In this document: piece by piece, positions 15,250 to 22,633 of the stretch
How positions within the stretch are numbered: the first letter of the stretch is position 1
Layout of the letters: each line of letters begins with the position of its first letter
Position numbers and translations under genes: made by a program
Assembly: GCA_025463905.1 (NCBI GenBank)
Contig: JAODBJ010000127.1
Coordinates: 1-36,584, forward strand
Reading direction: 5' to 3'
Length of the DNA: 36,584 nt
From: Actinomycetes bacterium
GTDB lineage: Bacteria; Actinomycetota; Acidimicrobiia; IMCC26256; PALSA-610
Notes under the pieces: generated by a model
The model's input: only the letters and a program-made list of their open reading frames with translations
Told to the model about the DNA's origin: nothing
The model's database searches: none

Positions 15250-15864
15250 TCAGGGGCGCCCGAACTCGTCGAGGCCACCGTCGAGCAGGTCGAGCGCGGC
15301 GCCGACGAGTGTGGGGAGGTCCTCTCGTGCGCCGTTCGCCACCCAGTGACCGAGCGCGGCTTGTAACGCGCCCGATACCGCCGCTGCGATGACGGCGGGT
15401 CGCATGTCGTCGGCCAGATCGACGTGCATGCGGGTCGCGATCGCATCGGCGATCGATTGTTGGAGATCGGCGTGCAACTCGAGGCTGCGGAGGTGCAGGC
15501 CCGGGCTTTCGGCGACGAGGCGCGCCTTGCACAGGACTTCGTCCCGGTCGATCTCATATATGTCGGCCAGACCGAGGAGAGCCGTGCGTACCGCCGTCAG
15601 CGCGCCCTCGTTCGCCGGCCGCTCGAGCAGCGCCGCTCGGAACGTGGCGAGCTTGTCGCGGTGGTCCGACAGGAACGCATCCTCTTTCGAGTCGAAGTAC
15701 CGAAAGAAGGTGCGGGGGGCGACGTCCGCCGCCGCGGCGATCTGCTCGATCGTGACGTGCTCGATGCCGTGCTCGGTGATGAGGTGGTTCGCGGCCTCCG
15801 CGATCTCGCGGCGAGTGCGCAGCTTCTTGCGCTCTCGGAGACCTAGCGGCGGGGCTGTGGGCAC
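15250..15864 (-). CDS. TetR family transcriptional regulator
   Basis: 204 residues. The N-terminal helix-turn-helix spans about 15-62 and shows the TetR pattern: ...REIAEAANHLI, VTIEQIAAAADVAPRTFFRYFDSKEDAF. The C-terminal ligand and dimer domain is not conserved enough to name the effector. It starts at GTG 15864 with no Shine-Dalgarno, but TAAGGT lies 6 nt upstream (leaderless layout). It is divergent from the MmpL transporter and lies directly upstream of the SDR gene on the same strand. Either the MmpL promoter, the palindrome before the SDR, or its own promoter could be its target. Confidence 0.92.
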   Translation of the reverse strand: MPTAPPLGLRERKKLRTRREIAEAANHLITEHGIEHVTIEQIAAAADVAPRTFFRYFDSKEDAFLSDHRDKLATFRAALLERPANEGALTAVRTALLGLADIYEIDRDEVLCKARLVAESPGLHLRSLELHADLQQSIADAIATRMHVDLADDMRPAVIAAAVSGALQAALGHWVANGAREDLPTLVGAALDLLDGGLDEFGRP

Positions 15865-15870
15865 GAAACG

Positions 15871-15876
15871 ACCTTA
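15871..15876 (-). promoter_or_regulatory. -10 box (TAAGGT) for a leaderless TetR transcript
   Basis: On the minus strand TAAGGT lies 6 nt before the GTG start at 15864, fitting TANNNT with transcription starting at the GTG. No -35 box of the TTGACA type is obvious. Confidence 0.5.
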
Positions 15877-15952
15877 TCGGCATATGACACTCGACGCCAT
15901 CATCCGTTCACACGATGTTTGGCGTTCCGTGACAACTGCTAGTGAAAGTAAC

Positions 15953-15982
15953 TTGGCATGCGCTGCCACTTTAGCGTAACGT
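15953..15982 (+). promoter_or_regulatory. Predicted promoter and operator region of the MmpL gene
   Basis: TTGGCA (15953-15958), an 18-bp spacer and TAACGT (15977-15982) form a reasonable promoter about 45 nt before the MmpL start. The spacer holds GGCA-TGCGC-TGCC, and flanking AAAGT/ACTTT sequences add imperfect dyad symmetry, so the divergent TetR could bind here. Confidence 0.4.
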
Positions 15983-16027
15983 GACCCGCAAGACCACTAC
16001 GACGCCCCTACGACGACGGAGATTCGG

Positions 16028-18253
16028 ATGTCGGCATTCCTGGAGCGCCTCGGACGATGGTGCGCCCGTCACCCCTGGCGCACTATCGGCGCATGGTTTC
16101 TGATCGCAGTAGTGGCCGCGGCCGCGGGCGCCACTGCGAAGGGTTTCACCGAGAACGGCACCATCCCGAACACCGACAGCCAGCGCGCCACCGACCTGCT
16201 CCAGCAGCGCTTCGCCGCCCAAGCGGGTGCCACCGCACAGGTCGTGCTGCACGCAACGTCCGGCACGCTCACCGACGCCCCGCACACGGCGGCCATCCGC
16301 CAGGCGCTCACACGCGTCGAGCGCCTCCCGAGCGTGACCGCGGTGGTCGCGCCGAGCGACTTGGGCGCGAACGCGATGTCGCGTGACCACACGATCGGGT
16401 ACGCGGTCGTGAACTACAGCAAGCAGTCGAACGACATCACCAGCGCCGACTTCACGCGTCTCAAAACGGCGATGGCGCCGGCCGCACAGGTACAGACCCA
16501 AATTGCATACGGCGGTGAGGTCGCGCGCGCCGCCGAACGACCGAACCTCGGTAGCTCCGAGATCATCGGACTCCTTGCCGCGGTACTCGTGCTGCTCATC
16601 GCGTTCGGCTCGCTGGTCGCGATGGGGCTCCCGATCGGCACCGCGATCATTGCCCTCGCGGTCGGCACGTCCTTGATCAAGGTCCTCACCAACGTGCTCG
16701 ATATCGCATCGATCGCGACCACGCTCGCGACGATGATCGGCCTCGGCGTCGGAATCGACTACGCGCTCTTCGTCGTCACCCGGCACCGTGAACAACTCGC
16801 CGGGGGCATGACGGTCACTGAGTCGGCCGGGCGGGCGAACGGAACGTCGGGCATGGCCGTCGTGATCGCCGGCACGACCGTCGTCATCGCGATCTGCGGC
16901 CTCGCGCTCGCCGGCATCCCGTTTGTTGCGACCATGGGCTACGCAGCCGCGCTCGTCGTCGCCGTATCGGTGCTCGCCGCCATCTCGCTGCTGCCTGCAC
17001 TGCTCGGCCTCGCGGGAACCAAGATCAACAGCATCCGGCTGCCGTGGGTCAAGCGCCGCCAGCTCGACAGCGCGATGCACCCAGACCGTATTCGTGAAGG
17101 GTTCTGGGCCCGCTGGGCGACCCGCGTGGCCCACCACCCCTGGCGCTACCTGCTCGCCAGCCTCGCCGTGCTCCTCGCGCTCGCGGCGCCGACCCTTTCG
17201 ATGCGCCTGGGCCAGACCGACGCCGGCACGTTGCCGGCGAGCTCCACCCAACGCCAGGCCTACGACCTTCTCGCGACCGGTTTCGGCAAGGGCTTCAACG
17301 GGCCTCTCCTCCTCGTCGCGCAGGTCCCGGCGGGCGGCGGTCAGGCGGCGATCGCGAGCGTCACGCAGGCAGTACGTGCCGACGCCGACGTCGCCGCGGT
17401 CACGCCGGCGAGATTCAATGCGCGCGGCGACACCGCGGTCATGCGGGTCCTGCCGAAATCGTCGCCCCAAGATCCCGCGACGAGCAGCCTCACGTCGCGC
17501 CTTCGAAAAGACGTGATCCCGCGCGCGCTAGTCGGTACGAACGCGCACGTCTACGTCGGGGGTTCGACGGCGGCGTTCATCGACATCTCGAGCCGCATCG
17601 CGTCGCGCCTTCCGTGGTTCATCGCCGCGGTCATCGGGCTGAGCTTCCTGCTGCTCATGGTGGTGTTCCGGTCGGTGCTCGTCCCGCTGAAAGCGGCGGT
17701 GATGAACGTGCTGTCGATCGGTGCGTCGTACGGCGTGATCGTCGCGGTCTTCCAGTGGGGATGGTTGCGCGGACTCTTCGGCGTCCACGAGAGCCTGCCG
17801 ATCGTCAGCTTTATCCCCATGATGATGTTCGCGATTCTCTTCGGCCTGTCGATGGACTACGAAGTGTTCCTCCTGTCACGAGTGCGGGAGGAGTGGCTGC
17901 GCACCGGCGACGCGCGCGCGAGCGTGCCGAACGGGCTGGCGGCGACCGCGCGCGTGATCACGTCGGCCGCACTCATCATGATTTGCGTCTTCATGAGCTT
18001 CGTGCTGGTCAAGGACCCGACCGTCAAGATGTTCGGTCTCGGCCTCGCCGTCGCGGTGTTCGTCGATGCGACGATCATCCGGATGGTGCTGGTGCCGGCA
18101 ACCATGGAGCTGCTCGGGGACGCCAACTGGTGGCTCCCACGTTGGCTCGATCGGATCCTGCCGCACCTCGATCTCGAGGGCCGGCCCGAGCCGTCGTCCG
18201 GCGTCACTGACCCTGACGAAGACCGTGAACTCGTCGGCGCCGGTGCGAAGTAG
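16028..18253 (+). CDS. MMPL/RND family membrane transporter
   Basis: 741 residues with the duplicated RND layout: one membrane segment near 20-38, a large extracytoplasmic loop, a membrane bundle at about 180-330, a second single segment near 375, a second loop and a final bundle at about 525-715. The two proton-relay motifs are GLGVGIDYALFVVTRHRE (about 240) and FGLSMDYEVFLLSRVREE (about 610), typical of MmpL proteins. These use the proton gradient to export lipids, siderophores or drugs. The length is near the short MmpL class (about 700-750). ATG 16028 has GGAG at 6 nt. A divergent TetR suggests ligand-controlled expression. Lipid export fits the neighbouring acyl-CoA genes, but the substrate is not visible. 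Confidence 0.95.
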   Translation: MSAFLERLGRWCARHPWRTIGAWFLIAVVAAAAGATAKGFTENGTIPNTDSQRATDLLQQRFAAQAGATAQVVLHATSGTLTDAPHTAAIRQALTRVERLPSVTAVVAPSDLGANAMSRDHTIGYAVVNYSKQSNDITSADFTRLKTAMAPAAQVQTQIAYGGEVARAAERPNLGSSEIIGLLAAVLVLLIAFGSLVAMGLPIGTAIIALAVGTSLIKVLTNVLDIASIATTLATMIGLGVGIDYALFVVTRHREQLAGGMTVTESAGRANGTSGMAVVIAGTTVVIAICGLALAGIPFVATMGYAAALVVAVSVLAAISLLPALLGLAGTKINSIRLPWVKRRQLDSAMHPDRIREGFWARWATRVAHHPWRYLLASLAVLLALAAPTLSMRLGQTDAGTLPASSTQRQAYDLLATGFGKGFNGPLLLVAQVPAGGGQAAIASVTQAVRADADVAAVTPARFNARGDTAVMRVLPKSSPQDPATSSLTSRLRKDVIPRALVGTNAHVYVGGSTAAFIDISSRIASRLPWFIAAVIGLSFLLLMVVFRSVLVPLKAAVMNVLSIGASYGVIVAVFQWGWLRGLFGVHESLPIVSFIPMMMFAILFGLSMDYEVFLLSRVREEWLRTGDARASVPNGLAATARVITSAALIMICVFMSFVLVKDPTVKMFGLGLAVAVFVDATIIRMVLVPATMELLGDANWWLPRWLDRILPHLDLEGRPEPSSGVTDPDEDRELVGAGAK

Positions 18254-18277
18254 CGGCACACGCGCCAAGATGGCGGT

Positions 18278-18625
18278 GTGAAGCCGAGCGGTGTGCACCA
18301 CGTTGCGATCTGTGTGCCCGACGTCGAGGCTGGCCTCGCGTTCTACCGAGACGTCCTCGGCATGGAGCAGCTCCCGCGGCCCGATCTCGGGCCCGGCCAC
18401 TGGCTCGATGCCGGGGGCCAGCAAGTGCACTTGATGCAATCCGACCAACCCGCGCCAGGTGCCAACCACTTCGCGATCCGCGTCGACGACGTCGACGCCG
18501 CGGTCGACGATCTACGCGCGCTCGGGGTGGAGGTGCACCGCAGCGGGCTCATTCCCGGCGCGGGCCACCAAGCGTTCCTGCACGACCCGTTCGGCAACTT
18601 CCTCGAGCTCAACCAGCCCGAGTAA
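18278..18625 (+). CDS. VOC (glyoxalase/bleomycin resistance/dioxygenase) superfamily protein
   Basis: 115 residues, two beta-alpha-beta-beta-beta units. The N-terminal half opens with GVHHVAICVPDVEAGLAFYRD (metal His in VHHVAI) and the second with NHFAIRVDDVDAAVDDL. The closing FLHDPFGNFLELNQP supplies the usual metal Glu. It could be a glyoxalase-like lyase or an epimerase-type enzyme; there is too little to decide. It starts at GTG 18278, 24 nt after the MmpL stop. CAAGAT lies 6 nt before the GTG, a near-match to the leaderless -10 seen elsewhere here. Its stop codon abuts the stop of the convergent GNAT gene with no base between. Confidence 0.85.
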   Translation: MKPSGVHHVAICVPDVEAGLAFYRDVLGMEQLPRPDLGPGHWLDAGGQQVHLMQSDQPAPGANHFAIRVDDVDAAVDDLRALGVEVHRSGLIPGAGHQAFLHDPFGNFLELNQPE

Positions 18626-19120
18626 TCAGGGTTTCCAGCGGTACGCGAGGAACGGGAACTCGGGGAACCCGTGCACGTCGCGATCGGTGCGACGCACGAA
18701 ACCGAGCCGTTCGTACAAGCGTTGCGCGGGTTCCATGTGCGGCGTGGTGTGCAACAACAGCGGTCGTCCGAGTTCACGGGCGCGTTCCATGCACTCCTCC
18801 ACGAGCGCCTGGCCGATACCGCGCGCTCTCACGGCGGTGTCTACCGCAAGCAGGCGTAACTGCACTTCGTCGGGCTCGGACCATTCGATCCACGGCGACG
18901 ATCGGTCGGACACGAACGTGCACGCGCCGAGCACGTGATCGTCGGCATCGACGGCGACGAGAATCTCGGTGGTCTCGGCGCGTCCCGCGACGTCGAGGAT
19001 CTCGGCGTCGTAACCACCCCAGAGGTGATCGCGCTCCAGTGTGCTGTACGCGTCGATCGTGAGCCGGCCGACGCGCTCGTATTCGTCGACGCGCGCGGCA
19101 CGGATCGCGATGTCGCTCAC
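18626..19120 (-). CDS. GNAT family N-acetyltransferase
   Basis: 164 residues with the GNAT acetyl-CoA fold. The motif A region, VQLRLLAVDTAVRARGIGQALVEECMERA (about 88-116), contains the R-x-x-G-x-G/A pyrophosphate loop. The C-terminal part, AQRLYERLGFVRR, is also typical. The family transfers an acetyl group to an amine on a small molecule or protein N terminus; the acceptor is unknown. I start it at GTG 19120, which overlaps the stop of the NTF2-like gene by 4 nt, so the two are translationally coupled. The longer reading frame upstream only shadows that gene. The end abuts the VOC stop codon exactly. Confidence 0.88.
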   Translation of the reverse strand: MSDIAIRAARVDEYERVGRLTIDAYSTLERDHLWGGYDAEILDVAGRAETTEILVAVDADDHVLGACTFVSDRSSPWIEWSEPDEVQLRLLAVDTAVRARGIGQALVEECMERARELGRPLLLHTTPHMEPAQRLYERLGFVRRTDRDVHGFPEFPFLAYRWKP

Positions 19121-19590
19121 AACTCTTGCTGGCCGAGCAGGTCCCGTAGCTCGCCCTCGAGGTTCACACCCGCGTCGGCGGCGGCTTGGAGATATTCCGC
19201 CAACACGGCCGCGGCCTCTCGCGCGTTGTACACGTCTTCCTGCGACGCCCATCGGCCGTTTCCGGCATACCGGAGGATGCTCACCGACGCGAACTGAAAG
19301 TCGGAGGTGGCGTGGCCGGGCAGCTTTGGGAATTGGTTCCATACGTACCAGATCACGCGTTCACCGTCGACGACGTGCCATTCGACGGGGAATGCCATGC
19401 CGGTTGCGTGGCTCATCGTCTCGACAATCCACTGGCGGATCGCTTCGCGCCCGTAGAAGGTCCCGTACTCGTGCTCGAGGTACACGGCTTCTTCGACGAA
19501 GAGGTCGGCCCACGCCTGCCAATCGCCGCCGTGAACATGACGCTGGTACACCGCGAAGGCGTCATCGATTTCGTCCCGGCTGAAGACCAC
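19117..19590 (-). CDS. NTF2-like / SnoaL-like family protein
   Basis: 157 residues. The N-terminal helices (DDAFAVYQRHVHGGDWQAWADLFVEEAVYLEHEYG) followed by FYGREAIRQWI and strands around WHVVDGERVIWYVWNQF are typical of the NTF2-like cone fold, used by ketosteroid-isomerase, SnoaL-type cyclases and many small-molecule enzymes. I cannot pick the reaction. GTG at 19590 has TAGCTT 6 nt upstream (leaderless layout). It overlaps the GNAT gene by 4 nt and lies 39 nt downstream of threonine ammonia-lyase on the same strand. Confidence 0.8.
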   Translation of the reverse strand: MVFSRDEIDDAFAVYQRHVHGGDWQAWADLFVEEAVYLEHEYGTFYGREAIRQWIVETMSHATGMAFPVEWHVVDGERVIWYVWNQFPKLPGHATSDFQFASVSILRYAGNGRWASQEDVYNAREAAAVLAEYLQAAADAGVNLEGELRDLLGQQEL

Positions 19591-19596
19591 TACGAG

Positions 19597-19602
19597 AAGC
19601 TA
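19597..19602 (-). promoter_or_regulatory. -10 box (TAGCTT) for a leaderless NTF2-like/GNAT transcript
   Basis: On the minus strand TAGCTT lies 6 nt before GTG 19590, inside the 39-nt gap after threonine ammonia-lyase. This suggests an independent promoter rather than pure read-through. Confidence 0.45.
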
Positions 19603-19629
19603 CCCGGAGCGCGAACGTAGAACGGACGA

Positions 19630-20847
19630 CTACGGGCGCGTCACGGCGAACCCATGCGCCTCGAGTTCGCGCACCAGTTGGTCGCTGTGTGCGGCATCTC
19701 GCGTCTCGACCGAGACCTCGAGCATCGTGCTCTTCAGCGCGACGCCAGGTAGGTCGCGGCGGTGCGCCACGTCGACGATGTTGCCGCCAAGATCGGCGAT
19801 TGCCTGCGCGACCGAGGCAAGCACGCCGGGGCGATCCGCCACTTCGATGCGAAGGCGGACGAGCCGACCCGACCGCGCGAGTGCCCGCAGGATGACCGAC
19901 GCGAGCACGCGCAGGTCGATGTTGCCACCCGTGAGCACCACGCCGATCTGCCGGCCGCGGAAACGGTTTTCGTGTTCGAGGACCGCAGCAAGAGCCGCGG
20001 CGCCGGCCCCTTCGACGACGACCTTCTCGATTTCGAGCACCAGTGCGAGCGCGTGTTCGATCGACTGCTCGGACACCACGACGAGGTCGTCGACCAGACG
20101 GCGGATGATCTCGCGCGTGATGACGCCTGAGTGCGCTACCGCAATGCCCTCGGCGATCGTCGGACCACCGGTACCGGGGCCGTGCGTCCCGAGCGTCGCG
20201 AGCATGCTCGGATAGGCCTCGCTCTGCACGCCGACGATCTCGATGCCGGGTCGTACATGTTTCGCGGCGAGCGCCATGCCGGAGATGAGCCCGCCGCCAC
20301 CCACGGGAACCACGAGCACGTCGAGATCCGGAGCCGCGGCAAGCATCTCGAGCGCGACGGTGCCTTGTCCGGCGATGATCGCAGGGTCGTCGAACGCGGG
20401 CACGAAGATCGCGCCGGTGTCGTGGCTGACGCGCAATGCCGCATCGTGCGCTGCGTCGAAGCTCGCCCCTTCGAGCACGACGTGCGCTCCGAGCCGTTCG
20501 GTGCCGGTCACCTTCGAGAACGGTGTGTCCACGGGCATCACGATCGTGGTGGCGATCCCGAGACGCCGCGCGTGATACGCGACGCCCTGCGCGTGATTGC
20601 CGGCCGACGCAGCGACGACGCCCTGGGCGCGCTGCGGTTCGCTGAGTGCGAGGAGGAAATTGCACGCACCGCGTTCCTTGAATGACGCGGTGAACTGGAA
20701 GTTCTCGAACTTCAGCCACACGTCGGCACCGGTGATCTCCGACAGGGTGCGGGACACCGCGAACGGTGTCTCCACGACCGCGCCGCGGATCGCGTCCGCC
20801 GCGCGCTCGACGTCGGCGGCGCTGACGGGGAGCGCGGTGGCGACCAT
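19630..20847 (-). CDS. ilvA: Threonine ammonia-lyase with C-terminal ACT domain
   Basis: About 405 residues. It deaminates threonine to 2-oxobutanoate using PLP. The PLP lysine lies in FTASFKERGACNFLL (about 56), the phosphate-binding glycine loop in PVGGGGLISGMALAAK (about 180), and ASAGNHAQGVAYHA is a family motif. The last 80 residues form an ACT-like domain (LRIEVADRPGVLASVAQAIADLGGNIVDVAH) expected to bind an allosteric amino acid. The length suits the single-ACT class, related to catabolic TdcB and the short IlvA. The start is ATG 20847 or ATG 20865; neither has a strong ribosome binding site. It is divergent from a TetR gene across a 14-bp palindrome. Serine as an alternative substrate cannot be excluded. 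Confidence 0.92.
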   Translation of the reverse strand: MVATALPVSAADVERAADAIRGAVVETPFAVSRTLSEITGADVWLKFENFQFTASFKERGACNFLLALSEPQRAQGVVAASAGNHAQGVAYHARRLGIATTIVMPVDTPFSKVTGTERLGAHVVLEGASFDAAHDAALRVSHDTGAIFVPAFDDPAIIAGQGTVALEMLAAAPDLDVLVVPVGGGGLISGMALAAKHVRPGIEIVGVQSEAYPSMLATLGTHGPGTGGPTIAEGIAVAHSGVITREIIRRLVDDLVVVSEQSIEHALALVLEIEKVVVEGAGAAALAAVLEHENRFRGRQIGVVLTGGNIDLRVLASVILRALARSGRLVRLRIEVADRPGVLASVAQAIADLGGNIVDVAHRRDLPGVALKSTMLEVSVETRDAAHSDQLVRELEAHGFAVTRP

Positions 20848-20881
20848 GCCCGCATTGTTCCGCATCGGGTTCCGTCCCGGC

Positions 20882-20895
20882 GGCCAGGCCTGGCC
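20882..20895. promoter_or_regulatory. 14-bp perfect palindrome in a divergent promoter region
   Basis: GGCCAGGCCTGGCC is fully self-complementary and lies between the threonine ammonia-lyase and TetR starts. It could be the TetR operator, although GC-rich palindromes of this length can occur by chance in such DNA. Confidence 0.4.
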
Positions 20896-20927
20896 ACCGA
20901 GGCGGGGCACGGTTGAGTAATAGCGGT

Positions 20928-20933
20928 TATCAT
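20928..20933 (+). promoter_or_regulatory. -10 box (TATCAT) for a leaderless TetR-led operon
   Basis: TATCAT lies 5 nt before GTG 20939 and 8 nt before the in-frame ATG 20942. It is close to the -10 consensus and there is no Shine-Dalgarno, so a leaderless transcript is likely. Confidence 0.5.
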
Positions 20934-20938
20934 GCCCG

Positions 20939-21550
20939 GTGATGGCCCTCGCAGCAGCCCAAACCACCCGCGAACGCCTCGTGGCCGCGGCGATCGAAGT
21001 GTTCCGCCGCGACGGCTACGAGCGGGCCCGCGTGCAAGACATCGCACGGGAGGCCGGGCTCACCACGGGCGCCATCTACGCCAACTATCGCGGCAAGGCG
21101 GAGCTGCTCGCCGAAGCGATCGGCGAACGGACCGAACGCGAGCTCGAAGCGTTGTTGCGCGACGGCGGGCTCACGTCGTCGGTGGAGATCCTGGCCCTCC
21201 TCGGCGATCGGTTGCTCACCCGCGAAGGCGATCGGCCACTCATCTTGGAAGCCGTCGTCGCGTCCGCCCGCGACCCGGAGCTCGCAACGATGTTGCGCGC
21301 ACGCGTCGCCGATCGTGAATCGCGTTTCGCCGCGCTCGTGGAACGAGGCAAGCGCAACGGCGAGATCGACGACACGATCGAGACCGCGATCTTTGCTCGT
21401 TTCTGCGTGATGGTCGCGTTCGGCGCGGTGGTCATGCGCACCCTCGACGTCCCGGCCGGCGAACCCGAAGCATGGCATTCGTTCATCGGGCTGCTCCTCA
21501 GCGCAACCGCGCCGGCGCAACCCCCAGCTGCATCTGGAGACCATTCATGA
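20939..21550 (+). CDS. TetR family regulator of the acyl-CoA operon
   Basis: 203 residues. The N-terminal helix-turn-helix shows TTRERLVAAAIEVFRRDGYERARVQDIAREAGLTTGAIYANYRGKAELL (about 9-56), a textbook TetR DNA-binding domain. The C-terminal helical domain is unassigned. The start may be GTG 20939 or ATG 20942. Its stop overlaps the ATG of the di-iron gene by 4 nt, so it is the first gene of the operon it presumably controls, with an acyl-CoA or fatty acid as plausible ligand (inference). The 14-bp palindrome at 20882 is the nearest operator candidate. Confidence 0.92.
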   Translation: MMALAAAQTTRERLVAAAIEVFRRDGYERARVQDIAREAGLTTGAIYANYRGKAELLAEAIGERTERELEALLRDGGLTSSVEILALLGDRLLTREGDRPLILEAVVASARDPELATMLRARVADRESRFAALVERGKRNGEIDDTIETAIFARFCVMVAFGAVVMRTLDVPAGEPEAWHSFIGLLLSATAPAQPPAASGDHS

Positions 21551-22614
21551 CGGACACCAAGCAAGAGGTGATCCACTCGGTCACGTCGAACATCGACTCG
21601 GTGTTCACGTGGGACTACGAACGCGCGCGTCCCGCGCTCGTAAAGCTCTACGAAAAGGCGAAGACGTCACAATGGAACGTGTCGACCGACCTCGACTGGT
21701 CGACCGACGTCGACCCGGAGAAGATCGGCACCGAATTGGGTGGCGGCACCGCGATGCGTTTCTCGGTGCTGCGCACCGCCGAAGACTCGCCGGCGCGCAA
21801 GTTCTCCGAGAAGCAGTGGTTGCAAGTGTCGGTGGAGTTACAAAACTCGCTGCTCTCACAGTTCATGCACGGCGAGCAGGGCGCGTTGTTGTGCACCGCG
21901 CGCATCGTTGAAACGGTTCCGTGGATCGACGCGAAGTACTACGCCGCGACGCAGGTCATGGACGAAGCACGTCACGTCGAAGTGTTCGCGCGCTACTTGT
22001 CCGAGAAGCTCGGCCACCAGTACCGCATCAACGACAACCTGAGACTTTTGCTCGACGACATCCTCAGCGACTCGCGGTGGGACATCACGTACCTCGGCAT
22101 GCAGATCATGGTCGAGGGCCTCGCCCTCGCGGCCTTCGGCATGATGCAGCAGATCACCACCGAGCCGTTGCTGAAGAAGCTGCTCCGCTACGTGATGAGC
22201 GACGAAGCGCGTCACGTCGCGTTCGGTGTGCTGTCGCTGCAGGAGTACTACGCCGAACTCACCGACGCCGAGATGCGCGAGCGCCAGGAGTTCGCGTTCG
22301 ACGTCGCGTGCCGGCTGCAGCGGCGCTTCGCGCAGGTGGAGGTATGGGAGCGCATGGGCGTCGACGCCCAGAGCGTGTACCGGATCATGGAGCGCGAAAA
22401 CCCGCCCGAAAACCGGGCTTTCCAGGCGCTGCTCTTCTCGAAGATCGTGCCCAACTGCAAGAAGCTCGGCTTGCTCGACGCCGCCGGCGGTTGGCTGCGC
22501 GAGAAGTTCACCGAGAGCGGTGTGATCCAGTACGAAGACCACCTCGACACCGGCGGCGAGTACGAGCTGCTGGACGAGGTTGCGCGCGATCGCGAGACTG
22601 CCGCCACCGCGTAG
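21547..22614 (+). CDS. Ferritin-like di-iron protein (R2/AurF-like oxygenase candidate)
   Basis: 355 residues. Two half-sites of a carboxylate-bridged di-iron centre are visible: Glu in MHGEQGALL (about 109) with MDEARHVEVF (about 138-147), and Glu in MVEGLALAAF (about 189) with SDEARHVAFG (about 218-227). This E...ExxH twice pattern is that of ribonucleotide-reductase R2-like and AurF-like oxidases, acyl desaturases and related monooxygenases; the length fits. It is likely an O2-dependent oxidase acting on the acyl substrate of this operon. No electron-transfer partner is encoded beside it. It is coupled to the TetR gene by a 4-nt overlap and followed by acyl-CoA ligase 19 nt later. The substrate and reaction are not readable from sequence. 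Confidence 0.88.
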   Translation: MTDTKQEVIHSVTSNIDSVFTWDYERARPALVKLYEKAKTSQWNVSTDLDWSTDVDPEKIGTELGGGTAMRFSVLRTAEDSPARKFSEKQWLQVSVELQNSLLSQFMHGEQGALLCTARIVETVPWIDAKYYAATQVMDEARHVEVFARYLSEKLGHQYRINDNLRLLLDDILSDSRWDITYLGMQIMVEGLALAAFGMMQQITTEPLLKKLLRYVMSDEARHVAFGVLSLQEYYAELTDAEMRERQEFAFDVACRLQRRFAQVEVWERMGVDAQSVYRIMERENPPENRAFQALLFSKIVPNCKKLGLLDAAGGWLREKFTESGVIQYEDHLDTGGEYELLDEVARDRETAATA

Positions 22615-22633
22615 CAACGCAGAAGGGGGAGGC

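Noticed and set aside
18626-19342. Longer GNAT start at 19342
   Set aside because: The extra N terminus is antisense-like shadow inside the NTF2-like gene; GTG 19120 overlaps that gene's stop by 4 nt and gives a normal GNAT length.
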